Below, piece after piece: positions 36,830-50,024 of a stretch of DNA of 64,000 bases. The notes beneath the pieces were generated by a model. The model had not been told where the DNA came from and did no database searches. It was given only the letters and a program-made list of their open reading frames with translations. The translations under genes and the position numbers were made by a program. This DNA is from Rotaria socialis (Eukaryota > Rotifera > Eurotatoria > Philodinida > Philodinidae), in assembly GCA_905331475.1 (NCBI GenBank), contig CAJNYU010003859.1, forward strand, positions 62,001 through 126,000. The letters run 5' to 3'. Numbering within the stretch: position 1 is the first letter of the stretch; each line of letters starts with the position of its first letter.

Positions 36830-37195
36830 TCTCGAATAATAATATTTGACATGAAAATAAAATATAATTTAGTAGAAAAAGGAACCCGCCTAATAAAACG
36901 ACGCTAGTTAGCTAAGAAAATCCATTGGTTTTCAGTGACATCTGCGAACGTAATACCATATTTTCTTCCATAGAATAGTTTCCTCCGATGAATCAATGAT
37001 CGATCCTTTTTCTTCCGCACTGTGTTTTTTTTACTCAGCTATTTTTTTGTTGTTTTCTTTTATTGCAAGAATATTGATCGATTGATTGGAGTGTTCTATA
37101 TAATTTTAATCCTAGATTTTTTCATTGAAATTTCTAGTTTTTTTTATTTCATAAAAATCTTATTTTGCAATGAGATAACATAGAAGATTTCTTAA
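36830..37195. promoter_or_regulatory. Probable bidirectional promoter
   Basis: A 366-bp gap separates two divergent start codons: the small protein on the minus strand and intersectin on the plus strand. It is AT-rich with T-runs and must contain both promoters. No specific elements were identified. Confidence 0.45.
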
Positions 37196-40100
37196 ATGGC
37201 TGGTGAGTTGATCTTGTTGAGAAAAATAAATGATAACTAACAAAATTTCATTTTTTAAAGGCGATTGGAGAATCAACGCCGAAGAACGAGCAAGGTACGA
37301 ATCGTACTTTCAACAATGTGGCCCAACACAGGGCTATCTTTTGGGTATGTTGTTTCTTTTAATTAATAGTAAAAAAAAGGTAATTTTATATATTCTTTAA
37401 AACTCAGGTGAACAAGCAAGAGACTTTTTCGTTAAGTCCGGTTTACCTGGCGATATTCTTCGAAAAATTTGGTTCGTTTTTTATCTAACGATTATAATAT
37501 CCAACAAAAAAACTAATATTCAATGATTTCTCTAGGGACTTAGCTGATGTTACAACTGATGGTCGTCTAGATTTACGAGAATTTATCATTGCATGTCATT
37601 TAATAGCATCACAGGTCAATAATTTATATACGGTAGTTTTTATTTCAAAAATTAATAAAAATAGGTTCAAAAGAAAGGACCATTGCCAGCAACTCTTCCA
37701 CCTAGTCTTCTTTCGGATTCCGTAGTTACAATAAATGGTGTACGAGCCGTAACTGCATCGCCATTGACAATCACGCGTAAGTGATGCTATTGATTTATAT
37801 TTCTAACAGATATTTAAAAAAAGATGAAATCATTTACAGTAAAGAAATATTTAATTTTAATAGTGGTAAGATTTAACACATAATAGATTTGAAAACAAAG
37901 CACTGCAAATATTAACAAAAAAATAATAATGCTTTTAAATAACTTCTTCTTTGTCTAGGCTTTTTGTTATTATAAATAAACATAAAATCTTTCTTCTAGC
38001 TTCCAATCAACCTTCAATATCGAGTCAACTGCCTGGGTAAATAAAAATAAATTCATTTTATTAATCATTATATTGAATTTCTTATTTAGATCTATTTTAA
38101 AAACAGCTGGTCTAAATAATATTCTATCTGTAACTCCAACAATTCGCTCGAAATACATCCGAAATTTTCATTCATTAGTTGATGTAACAAAAACTAATGG
38201 ATTTATGAGTGGCTTACAAGCTAAAACTATTCTTCAACAAACTGGCTTATCAAATGCTCTTCTTCATCAAATATGGTAAATAGGTTTTTTCTTTAGTTCT
38301 ATTCTAATAGCAATTCGAGCGAATTCGATATTATCGGAAAATTTAATCAAGCAGAAGAATTCTATTTATTGTTTTACACAGGGATTTAGCCGATCACGAT
38401 AAAGATGGCTGTTTAACACCAGATGAATTTGTTATTGCAATGCATTGTTGCGACATTGCACGTACAGGTCAACCATTACCAACACATTTTCCTGATGAAT
38501 GGTTAGTGAAAAATACAGCACCGACTGAAACTGCTGCAGCTAATCATCTAAGTGATGCAGCCGCAGAAGCTGAACGGAAATCTATTTTAGCAACATATGA
38601 AGAAAAACGTTTGAAAAATTATGAAGTAAATCATTGAGACAAAAAAAAATACTTTTTTTTCTAAAACGTTTTCAAATTAGGATGGAAATCGAGAACTGGA
38701 ACGACGTCGACAATTATTACGCGAGCAAGAAGAACGCGAACAGAAAGAACGTGAAGAACGAGGTACCTATATATCTTTGTGTCTAAAATGAGAAATTCAG
38801 ATAGCTGAGTGGACATAGTCATTATTGATTTTCACATATCACCTGGTTGAATGTTCGAATCTCTCGTTTAGAACGTAAACGTGAATATGAACTACAAAAA
38901 CAGAAGGACGAACAAGATCGTAAAAAACAAATGGAGATTGAAAAACAATTAGAGAAACAACGTCAAATCGAACAACAAAAAGAAGAAGAACGTAAAAAAC
39001 TCTATGAACAACGTGAGGTAAATAAAAAATACTAATAAACTATACGCATGGATCAGGAGATCACGTCTTAATATTCAATAAGGCGAGTTTGAGTCATATC
39101 CATGCAACATTATCAACTCTAAACTTCATTGTGTATGCGTTATGCATATGTGATTCGAAGTTCTCTATGGAACGGGATTTTAGTATACGATCCTTTGTAT
39201 ACAAAAAAATCAAAATTCCAGTGTCCAGACATAACCTTTTTTGTTTTGTTTAATTTTAAATCTATTTTTAAATGTTTTAGGCCGCACGAAAAGAAATGGA
39301 ACGTAAAAGTCGCCTCGAATGGGAACGTCAACGTATGCAAGAATTATCAGCACAAAAATCCCGTTTACTCGAGCAAATCAATGATTTTAAATCTCGTGGA
39401 AAAGCTTTTGAACTTGAATTAGAAAGTATGGATGATACAATGCAAACAAGTCAAGTCAAAATAAGTCAAATCGAAACAGCTATACATACAATTGATGTAT
39501 CCATAGCTGAAATACAAAGAAATATAATGAGCGAGAGAAGTCTTTTTGATAATGCTGAACAACAAGTCAAAGATTTTAAAATGCAATTAAATAATGTACA
39601 AGCAGAACGTGAATCACTTGATTCATCATTAAATCAACTTAATGAATATATAGAATTTGGTAAGTGTAACGATCGATTGAGAAAAAAACTAAACGGGGAA
39701 TTTTGAAACATCGAATGCATTGTATTATTTTCATAGGTACGAGTAATCGAGAATCGGATCAAATCAAATATTTACAAGTTCAAATTGAAACAATGAAAGA
39801 AGAAAATACACAAATAGATGAACAGATCGTAGCAACAACTGATCAGTCTAAAGAATATCAAAATCAAATGGAGGTTTCTAGAAGCATAAATAAACTATTG
39901 ATTTAACGATAAAAAAAAAATTTTTTTCCTTCTAGGAACTGCGTCTTCAACTTGATCAACTCGAACAAGAAGCTAAAGCTAAACAACCAATAGAGTATGA
40001 ATTATATTTATTTCAGTTTATTTTAATAAATATATTCATCTTCTAGAGAAGTCGCAATTCCAGCTACAGATTTCGGTAAATATTTCTATATCGCTACAAG

Positions 40101-43100
40101 TCGTACGTAATGTTCATATTTTTAGCTAATTTCGATCAATTCAACGCTAATATTCCTACTGAGGATATAAATAAACAATCGACTGACGTATCTTCTTCAT
40201 TATTTGTTGCTCCAACGACTACATCTCCTCTACCAACTATAGATGTAGATCCATTTCAAACAGTGGACCCGTTTGCTTCTCACTCTGATGTGGTAACGAC
40301 AACAGCAGCTAATGATTGGTTTCAACCATCAAAAGAGGGTCAAAATACAATAACAGTTGATCCATTTCTTGCAAAAGTTGAACCCACAGAAAATGTACCA
40401 ACTATAGCATCACCAAAAATCAAGAAAGCAGCGCCAAAAGCAAATCCTAATAATAAAAGTTTGTTTTTATTTTCATCTTGTTGAAAAAGAAAAACTTTTC
40501 TCTTGCTGATCTAGCGACACCAAGATCACCACCTACAACTGCGGATCCATGGGGAGAATCTGCAACTGCGAATACCAATAGCAACGATTGGGCACAATTT
40601 AATAACAATACAAGTTCACCGTTCGGTACGGCATCTGATTGGCCACAATCAGCAAATGTTTCTAGCGAAAACTCATCGACTGGTAAGTAAATTTTCATTA
40701 GAAAAAAAACAAATTTCATTCAAATTTTATTTTAGATTTAATTCAATATCAAGCTTTATATGATTATATACCTGAACGTCCTGATGAATTGGCTATAACA
40801 TCTGGAGATATCATAGCAGTAAGTTTCATCGATTGAACGTTTTCTCTTGCTCTATAACATCAAGTTATTTCTCTGGTCGATTTCAGGTTGATCCAAGTAA
40901 ACAACAAGATGAACATTGGTTATATGGTCATATTGGTAATGACAAACAAGGATTCTTTCCAGTGGTTTATGCTGAACGTATCGTGTAAGTTCTACACACA
41001 CATGATGTTGGTTAGAATCAGAGATGGGCAAGTCAAGCCATTTTTGACTTGACTTGCGATTTGATGTATATAAAAAAAAAAGTCCAGTCAAGTCAAGTCT
41101 AAAAATGTAGATATTTGAGGGTATTTTATTCACTTCAATTTCGATTTTCTAACTTGAAATGTAATGGAAAATACAAATGAAGATCATGACATATGCTCAG
41201 ATATTGACACTGCGTGAAATAAGATAATGCTGTTAAAATATGTAGAAAAGTCTTATTCTCAATTTCTATTGGATGTTGCATTTTCCAACAATTTGTTTCA
41301 CGAAAATACGTTGTTTCCTTTGTTTTTATAAAAATTTAATTGATTCATAACTTAGAAAACGATAGTAAAACTATAATATGGATCAAGGAAGCAATGTTGT
41401 CGGTAGTTTACTTTTGATTTAAGAAAACTTAATGAAAATCGGGTTGAATTCCAACTTGAGTTGACTTGACTGGAGCCAAAAAAATCGCTGACTTGCCCAT
41501 CTCTGGTTAGAATGAGTATTCAGTATCTAGATTTCACAAAAAATGATCGTAATTATTATTTTTTTTATATAGATCAACACCATTAAATAATGTGGTTGAT
41601 ACTACATCACCATTATTGGTATGCTATATTCCTTAATTGTTAATGCTTTTATTCATAGTATAATTTATTTTTTCAAGTCTGGATCATGGGTGATAACGTT
41701 AGCAGACTATGAAGGCAAAACAGTTGATAAACATCTATCATTTCCAAAAGGTGAACTTATTCTTGTACGAGAACAAAAAGATGCAACATGGTATAGTGGC
41801 CAACTTCAAGGCAAAGTTGGTTGGTTTCCACGAAAATATGTTCGACCAGCAACTGATGTTGAAATAGAAAATAACAAAAATACGACAAAGTAAATTGATA
41901 TTATCTAGGAGATTATTTCTAAATCTTCGTGAATAATTTTAGAACTACACCAACAAATGAAAAACCATTGAATTTACCAACTTCCAATGATCCATCATCA
42001 AATATTGTCGATAATGGTAATATTTCTAAGAGATAAGAACGTTTTATTTTGTTGAATAAAAAATATTTTTCTATTGTACCAATTCAGCTTGTCTATATGA
42101 AGCTATTTATGCGTATGAAGCTACTGATCCATCAGATTTAACATTTCAAGTTGGTGAACATATTATTGTCTTACAACGTGATGGTGATTGGTGGACAGGA
42201 TGCATTGGTGATCGTACAGGATTATTTCCAAGTAATTATGTTCAACAAGTTAATCATATGCAGGAAACAGCTATTGCAATAAAACCATTTCAAAGTACAG
42301 AAGAAGATCGTTTATCATTTGAAGAAGGTCAAATAATTTATATAATAAAAAACGATGATAAAGGATTGTATCAAGGAGAAATACGAGTACGGAAAAAAAT
42401 TTATTTTCCATTGAAAAAAAAATCGTTTTTTCTTTATCACAGTTTCCTGATCAACCAGTACGTGTTGGTTGGTTTCCAGCTGAATGTGTACAAATACAAG
42501 AGATCAACCCATCGGCATCTTCACAACCAAATACTTCGCGTAAATATAATTTTTTTGTCGTCAAGTATAAATAATCATATTATTTTCATTAGAATTACCA
42601 CAATGCATTGCAATATTTCCATATGAAGCTCAACAAGATGACGAATTAAGTTTTCCGGCTGATGCTGTTTTAGAAATTTTACATGAAGCAAATGCAAGCG
42701 GATGGTTTCAAGCTCGTCTTGGTGATCAAGTTGGTTTGATTCCATCGACTTATGTACAACCGATTGAGTCTCATAATCAATGTAAGTAGAATTACAAATA
42801 AAAATTTGGGAGATAAAAAAATATTGTAAGATAATTGTAGAGAATATCACTTCGTTGGTTAGTTTTTGGCGATGTATGTGGATTTTTTTGTCCATTTTCT
42901 AGAACCATGATAATCATCATATCAAACGCATCATCTCACATGAAGTCAAATAAGGAAGAAGATGATGATGGTGCCCAAATGCAGATATACATACCTACAT
43001 TTATGTCTCATCCGCGTTCTCTTTTCTTCTTCATATTGAATGCATCACATTGTGTGTTGCCAATCGTCATTATATTTTATTGAGTGCAATCACAGACGTT

Positions 43101-46100
43101 TCTTTTTTAAACACAATCCACATACATTCGCGTTTTATTCTATTTAATTCTGTTTTTCTTCTTCTGTATGCTTTTCTCTGACTGTTCGCGTTCATGTTTA
43201 AGTCATTTATATTCTCAATAATTTTTGTTTTTCTCATCGGCAACAGAAAAAAATCTTACAAAAATCGAAAAATATCTTTAATGTACACTTTATGCAATAG
43301 TCGTTTGTATTTGTCAATAAATTCATAGTCATTTTTTTGCGCTGTTTGTTTTTCCTATTGTTATCTTTAAATTGTCAAACCTGGTGATATTGATGATTCA
43401 AACTTGTGGCTATGTATCCATACATGTTTCACCAGTCACTCCTATTTTTCTATGGTCTTGCATTAGCGTGATTTGATTATATGTTTATTCGTCTCATATT
43501 TATTCTTCTCTCTATTAGTCCTATTTTTCTGTGTCTCCTACTATTAGTTTGCTCTCTCTCTCTCACATATATTTAAAAAAAGAAAAAGAAATATACAACT
43601 AATTACATATACTTGGATAAAAATTAGGAGAAAAAATGTTCTTTTCATTTGTTTATTATTTGAACAGAAGAAGATAATGTTTCAAAAAGTGCTTTCTTTT
43701 GCTTGCTGCTGTTTTCCAATGCTAACATCGGATACAGCATCATTATCAACATCCTCTGCCAAATATAAACGTCATACAGAGTATAAGCAAAAAACAGCGT
43801 TTATGATATCGTGTCGTAAGTCAAGAATAAGCAAGAAAAAAAAACAAAAGTTAAAAATATGTTGACTGCATGAAGATAAAAAGTATATGAAAACTGATAA
43901 AATACTCTTCGTTGTTGTTGTTGTTATTGTTTTCCCGTGTTGTCAAAAAAAAACAATCTCTTTCTGCATGATAATAAGCATGGCTTCTACTCTTATACCT
44001 TAGTATTTATCGTTCTATGAAACTATAAACGTTATATTCAATAAATTTTTTTCCAGCTTCATCTGTACAATGTCAGCTTTCTTCAAATATGATTCCGTCT
44101 ACATCGACAACAGCCAATTCTTCTCAACATCCTTTTTGTGATAATTCAACAATGGTATCAATGGATGATTCATCATCTCGTGAAAGATTAAATAATTCAT
44201 CACGTATATCAGCTATTCGAGAATTAATTGAAACTGAACAACGTTATGTTAATGATTTACGTATTATTGCTAATGAATTTATTAAACCGTTAAGTAATGG
44301 CCGAGTTTTAAATGATTATGAAATTGAACAACTATTTAGTAATTGGTTTAGTTTAATTGCATGCAATACTGTTTTTCTATCGACATTAGAAGAACAAGTA
44401 CGATACAAAGAGCATAGTCTCCCACCCGATATTGAAGTATCTATGCGAACATCTCGTTCGGTATCGATGTCAAATATTTCAATGGTTACACCGGTTAGTC
44501 TTCAGTATGTCTCATTTTTTTTTCTCATGTTACATTAATTTTTAGACTCCAACTGTTCCGTTTGTCGAAAAACGTCCTCGCTCATTGACTCCTCATCTTT
44601 ATGATTCGCCTCCTGGTGGCAGATTATCTTATCCTATTGAAAATGAATGTCATCAACGTTCCGATGATAATATTGTTCCTCAATTGTCACATTTAGCATC
44701 ATCCATGACTATAGATCAATCAACAAGAATAGGTGAAATTCTTTGTTCCTATTTACCATATATGGCTGATACTTACTTTGAATATTGTAATTGCCGTTCA
44801 CAAGCAAATAAGTATTTACAATCAAAAGTTGAATTAAACGAACAATTCCGCTCATATTTACAAGCTTTTCAAAGTAAAACCGGTGGTTTATCATTAAACA
44901 GTTTTCTAACAAAACCAATACAATGTGTTACACGTTATCCATTGTTAATCGAAAAAATCCTTAAACATACACCCATAAATCATCCTGATTATCAACCTAT
45001 ACAACAAGCATTTGAATGTGCACGCCAATTAAATAAACGAATTAATAAACAAATAAGTGAGCAAGAAAATAGTGTACGTTTAGATTGGTTGCAACGTCAT
45101 ATTACATTAAATACAGATGAAACGTCTGCAGATGGATATATATTTGATGAAGTATTAAAATTTAATTCTATGACTAAATTTCATATACAACGACAATTAC
45201 TGTTGCATGGCCTTTTAATGAAGGTTAACCGAAGTTACAATTTAAGATCTAGTCTATTATTCAGATTTTTATACATTTTGTTTAGGTATCGAGTGGAAAA
45301 GAATTAGTAGCATTTTTATTTAACGATTTTCTTTTACTTTCAACTATAAAAATATCGTCACATAATTGGCAATCACAATTATTTGAATCGAAATCAAATT
45401 TACAATTAAAACTCTATCGATTGGTATTTTAATTCATTGAACCGTCTATTCTATTCACATATATTCTTTATTTTTAAGCCATTATTATTAGCCGATATCG
45501 TTCTTGCACATGAAATGCTCAATGATCAATTCAGTTTTTCTATTCGAACGAAAATTCATGAAAAACCATTACTTTTAAAAACACAACACACTAATATTCG
45601 GTATAAAATCCCACATAAATCAATTGAATGGGTAGATCGTTTCTTTTGTTTTGTCTAGTACATTATGGGTAAAAACAATAAATACTGCTCTTGAAAATTA
45701 TCAAACAACAGAGAAATCAATTCTAACCGATAAAACATTATTTACTATAAAAGGTAAAAATAGTTTATAATTTATAGATGATAATTCAACTATAATTATC
45801 TTGTCATCATTTAAGACCAAGAACCGAAATCTGCTATTGCTCGTCTTATTCTGATTGCAGTAGAAGCTCGTGATTTAATACCATCAACGACAAGCACTGA
45901 ACGACATCGTAATTATTAATTAGTAGTATAAAAATGTCATGATTTTAATTATTTCTTCACTAGGCAGTTTAAATCCCTTTTGTGAAATAACGGTTGGCTC
46001 GTTAACATTAAGAACACCTGTCATGATTCGAACAAATAATCCAAAATGGAATGCAACTATGGAATTTGCTCTCTATGATCTTGTTGAAGATATTATCCAT

Positions 46101-46361
46101 ATAAATATATTTGATAATGAAGTTTTTTCTCCGAATGGTTTGTTCGATAGTTTTCATGCATGAGAGGGAGAGAGAGAAAAAATAAGTTTTTATTTTTTAG
46201 AAAATATTGGTCATACATCTATGCATCTGATAGATATCTTGCCGTTTGCATTTGACACATTTCTTTCTCAATCATCATCATCACATACATCTATACAAAC
46301 AATCTATTTAAACAATGGAGCATCAATGGTCATGAAATGTGCTATTGAATTTCTATCGTGA
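37196..46361 (+). CDS. ITSN: Intersectin, long form (EH2-coiled coil-SH3x5-DH-PH-C2)
   Basis: A multi-exon endocytic scaffold and Cdc42 exchange factor spans 9.2 kb. Domains in order are: EH1 (37261-37620, EF-hand DVTTDGRLDLREF); EH2 (38090-38500, DHDKDGCLTPDEF); a Glu/Arg/Gln coiled coil (38680-40010); a linker with three DPF motifs (VDPFQTVDPFASH, VDPFLAK), the kind that bind the AP-2 appendage; SH3-A (~40735), SH3-B (~41680), SH3-C (~42089), SH3-D (~42260) and SH3-E (~42590); a DH domain (44190-45070, ending FLTKPIQCVTRYPLLIEKIL); PH (45200-45770, AFLFNDFLLLS); and C2 (45815-46358, LNPFCEITVGS). The order equals vertebrate ITSN1-L. The DH domain carries a Ser/Thr/Pro-rich insertion of about 80 residues after its second helix. 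A 1275-bp intron separates SH3-E from the DH part. The first exon is only MAG plus one base. Confidence 0.95.
38797..38867 (+). other. tRNA-like A-box/B-box sequence in an intersectin intron
   Basis: The word tagctgagtgg (38801-38811) fits a polymerase III A box and gttcgaatc (38853-38861) a B box, about 50 bp apart inside a 108-bp intron of the coiled-coil region. The acceptor and T stems do not pair properly, so it is at best a fossil tRNA or tRNA-derived SINE fragment. Confidence 0.3.
41019..41505. mobile_element. hAT-type MITE with 8-bp target-site duplication
   Basis: The element starts cagagatgggcaagtcaag and ends with the complement (gacttgcccatctctg). It is flanked by direct copies of gttagaat (41011-41018 and 41506-41513), an 8-bp duplication typical of hAT transposition. 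Tandem caagtcaagt/acttgacttg words lie just inside both ends, as in hAT subterminal repeats. It is 487 bp with no transposase, and sits in the intron between SH3-A and SH3-B of intersectin. The exact duplication implies a fairly recent insertion. Confidence 0.92.
42782..44056 (+). other. Large intersectin intron with possible short-isoform end
   Basis: This 1275-bp intron runs from a gtaagt donor after SH3-E to the acceptor before the DH-encoding exons. If left unspliced, translation adds one codon and stops at TAG (HNQC-K-stop), giving a short intersectin without DH-PH-C2. Candidate AATAAA words occur near 42797, 43317 and 44037. A frame at 43677-43865 has no recognised motif. Confidence 0.45.
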
Positions 46362-47238
46362 TATGAAATGAATTTTATTTTCGCCTTTCCTATTCTATTT
46401 GTACTTTTATGTCTTTGATGTGATTACTTTTTAATTCGTCCAAAACATGCATTTATACATGATTTATCGCTTAACATACTCAGATGATATTAAATAAGTC
46501 AATGAATCTAATTTTTTTTCTTCTTTCTGAAATACATTATTCTATTAACCAAAACTACTTGTGATTTCTATTTTCGTTTTTCTACCTTGTTATCTATCTA
46601 TCCTTCGATTTTATGTTATTTCTATTCTTTCCATCTATTATAGTAAAAAAAAGACGTTTTCATAAGTAAAAAATGCATTTACAAACACACACACACATTA
46701 GAAGCGCAGATTTGATTGTGTGAGGTTCTCGTTTGGGGATGTGTCAAATGGCTTTAACCTCCGTTTCCTACGAGGGTTAAATTGACGTTTGAGGGATACT
46801 AGTCTGTTCTCTAGGGAGAAACTCACAATAAATATCCTACAGTGACCTGATGATGTTGTGATGAAGATGGTGTTGGTCCGAGATAGGTTCAAAAAAGGGT
46901 TTTATTAATAACTATCAACTATTGATATAATATGTTGATGGATTGAGAGGAGCAAAAGAGGAAGATCAGGGATAGCAAATGGGAGACGAAAAAAAGGAGA
47001 CAAACAACGGGATGTTGAAAGTTAAACAGAAGAAGAGATACTGAAGAGGAAACAAGATCAACTAACCATATATAGAGAAAAAAAGAAAAACGCAATAAGA
47101 AAAAAGGAACGACGTAAAAAGGTCATCATGATATTGTGATGAGCGATTTGATATTACGTTCATAGAGTTAGCGTCATAAGGTGACATCTGTTGACGCTAA
47201 CAGATTGTATGGCATTTGTGCAATAGTCACCCTCCTGG
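46362..47238. other. Intergenic between convergent genes
   Basis: AT-rich 3' region of intersectin followed by an A/G-rich stretch (46930-47120). A short (AC)n run lies at about 46685. No gene is seen. Confidence 0.45.
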
Positions 47239-50024
47239 TTATGGCAATTCAAGTAGTTTTAATCTTTCATTTCCCTTCGCAATTTCCATCAGTCGTTCTC
47301 GTGCTTCTTCTCCAAAACAATTCCAACGAATGTAGACCGTTGCAACTGTCTATATGTATAGACAAGATTGTACTAACAACTGCATGAATGGATATTACCG
47401 TGCAGTCGTCAGAGAGAGCATTAGCGAGGTGTGCTGCTCCTTTTTCTCGTATTTCATTATTTTGAAGATTGAGCGTAATAAGTGTCTGTGTGAAAAATTC
47501 ACAGTTACTAAAGCAAAGTGTAGAGTAAAGTAAACTATATTTTACTCTGTTGTTTCTGAGAGCGTTGGCAAAACATTCTGCTCCGTGATCACGTATTTGA
47601 TTTAATCTTAGATTGAGTGAGATAAGTGTCTGAGTAATAATTCGAGCTTCATAAAGCGTAGAGAGCAGCAGATGGATAGTCTATTACTGTGTTATTTATG
47701 AGAGTATTAGCTAAGTGTTGTGCTCCATTGTCACCGATTCGATTATTGCAAAGATCAAGAGTAGTAAGTGTCTACGTAGAAAATCAAAATTGACCAGGTG
47801 AATTTCACCAATTTATAGTGCGTTTTACTCTATTATTTCTTAGAGCAAAAGCAAGGTTTTCTACTCCTTCATCTTCAATTTCATTAAGTCTAAGGACGAA
47901 TGAAATTAATGTCTATATGTGAAACGTGAATTTTAAACGAGTCATATAAATGGAGTATTACTGTATTGTTAATGAGAGCATTACCAAGATGTTGTGCTCC
48001 TCGATTTCCGATTTCGTTATGGCCAAGATCAATTGAAGTAAGTGCCTGTATTTAAAATGGCCCATTGAGATAACAAAAAAGATGATTATAAAACTGTAGC
48101 TTACTGTGTTGCTTGTCAGAGCGTTGCCAAGATGTTGTGCCCCTAGACCGCTTATTTCATTACATTCAAGATTGAGTATGGTGAGTGTCTATGTACCAAT
48201 CGATAATCTAAAAAAAAAGAAGATGATTATTAAATAGTGTATTACCTTGTTGTTTGTGAGTGCATGGGCAAGATGTTGTGCTCCTTGATCTCCGATTGAA
48301 TTTTCGCTCAAATTAAGTGTAGTGAGCGCCTGTTTTAAAATTAGAGATCGACAAGAGGAAAAAATTAAGAAACGTATTTACGTTGTTGTTTGTGAGAGAG
48401 TCGGCTAGATACACAGCTCCTTGGCTCTCAATTCCGTTTTCACTTAGATCAAGGATACGCAGTGTCTGAATGAAAATCGAACGTAAGCAACATGAAGATG
48501 ATGATGGTTATTACTTTGTTTTGTTTGAGTCCAGCGGCTAGATATTGTGCTCCAGAAGTACCAATTTGATTTCTTCCAAGGTTAAGTATGGTTAGTGTCT
48601 GCGTAAAAGTCATAGATAAATAGAAGAAAGATGAATAGCACATTGTCTATTACTGAGTTGTTTCTCAAAGCAGCCGCGAGATATTTTGCTCCGTTGTCTT
48701 GGATTTCGTTAGCACAAAGATCCAGTGCAGTTAGTGTCTATGTTAAAGAAAAACGTAGAGTTACAAAATAAGAATGAATACCGATTTATTTTGCATTACA
48801 GTATTGAATGCGAGACCATGGACCAGATTTTGTGCACCTAGTTCTTTGATTTTGTTGCTTTGTAGATCGATCATAACGATAGCCTACTCAAGAATTAGAG
48901 ATTGAAAAGATCAAGATGAATGGAGAATTCTTTAATACAGCATTATTTGCGAGAGCATTGCCAAGATGTTGCGCTCCTTGATCTTCAATCCCATTATCAC
49001 TAAGATCTAATGTGGTAAGTGTCTTCAAAAAAATCAGACATTAATATAAAGAATAATCAATAGTAATCTATGTAATACTGCATTTTTTGTTAGAGTGTTG
49101 GCAAAATACGCTGCCCCTCGGTCTCTAATTTGATTGTTGCTAAGGTTGAGTGTCGTCAATGCCTGGATGAAGGATGAAAATCGTCAAAACGAAAATTTGT
49201 TTATCGTGTAGTACCGTATTGTTTAGAAGAATATCAGTAAGATATTTTGCTCCTTGATCTTCGATAGAATTGCATTGCAAGTTAAGTGTCGTGAGTGTCT
49301 GTATGCAAAAAAAAATAAATTAATAAGTGAATTATGCACTATATTGAATCCTCTTTTACTGTGTTATTTTTAAGAGCAGCGGTAAGATAGGCTATCCCTT
49401 GGTCATGGATTTTATTATCCGCAAGATTGATTGTAGTGATTATCTATTGAAAAAATACATAGAGATCAATAAGGAATAGGTAATCGATAAAAGCTCATTG
49501 ACAGTATTGTTTGTCAGAGCATGTGCAAGATGTTGTGTTTTTCGGTCGTTAATTTGATACTCGCTAAGGTCGAGTATGGCGAGTGTCTGTTCGAAAATAA
49601 AGCATACAGACTTGATTTCTCAATTTTCATTTTCTGGAACGAAAACAAAATTTGAAATCCTTCAATATCGACTGCCCAGTTATTTGGATAGTTCTCTGTT
49701 GATTCTATCTACATTTATGTTTCATTTCACTTGAAGTCAACTGAATCTTGCAATTCTGACGGATTTTTCTTCAAACGTCGAAACAAAAAAAAACTGAAAT
49801 AATCATTTCTCGTATGCAACTATGTTTTTGTGAAGATCGATGTATAATGGTATAAGAAAAGTGAAATTTACCTGATATCGATGATATGCATCTGTTATAT
49901 AATTTAGTCGCTGACAAACATTACGAGTTGAACATAAAAACGTGAAGTCATCGAGGTTATCCAAAATGCGATAGATAAGTTCGACAGGTAATGTCAAAAG
50001 AGACGAAGTAACATCGCGAGACAT
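47239..50024 (-). CDS. F-box / leucine-rich repeat protein, one repeat per exon
   Basis: The first minus-strand exon (50024-49872) encodes MSRDVTSSLLTLPVELIYRI..., an F-box of about 40 residues. After a 285-bp intron come 16 exons of about 84 nt (first 49586-49503, last ending near 47403). Each encodes one 28-residue ribonuclease-inhibitor-type leucine-rich repeat, such as TLTILNLGRNQIGTSGAQYL. A last exon (47349-47239) encodes TVATVYIRWNCFGEEARERLMEIAKG... and the stop. Exons recur every ~140 bp with introns near 55 bp, and nearly all are phase 0-0. Total about 536 residues. F-box proteins recruit substrates to SCF ubiquitin ligases; the repeats would form the binding horseshoe. The target is unknown. 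The gene looks intact: each repeat I translated is open. Confidence 0.85.

Noticed and set aside
43677-43865. 62-codon frame inside the large intersectin intron as an extra exon
   Set aside because: No suitable splice pair in phase and no similarity to intersectin; the SH3-E to DH exon splice works without it.
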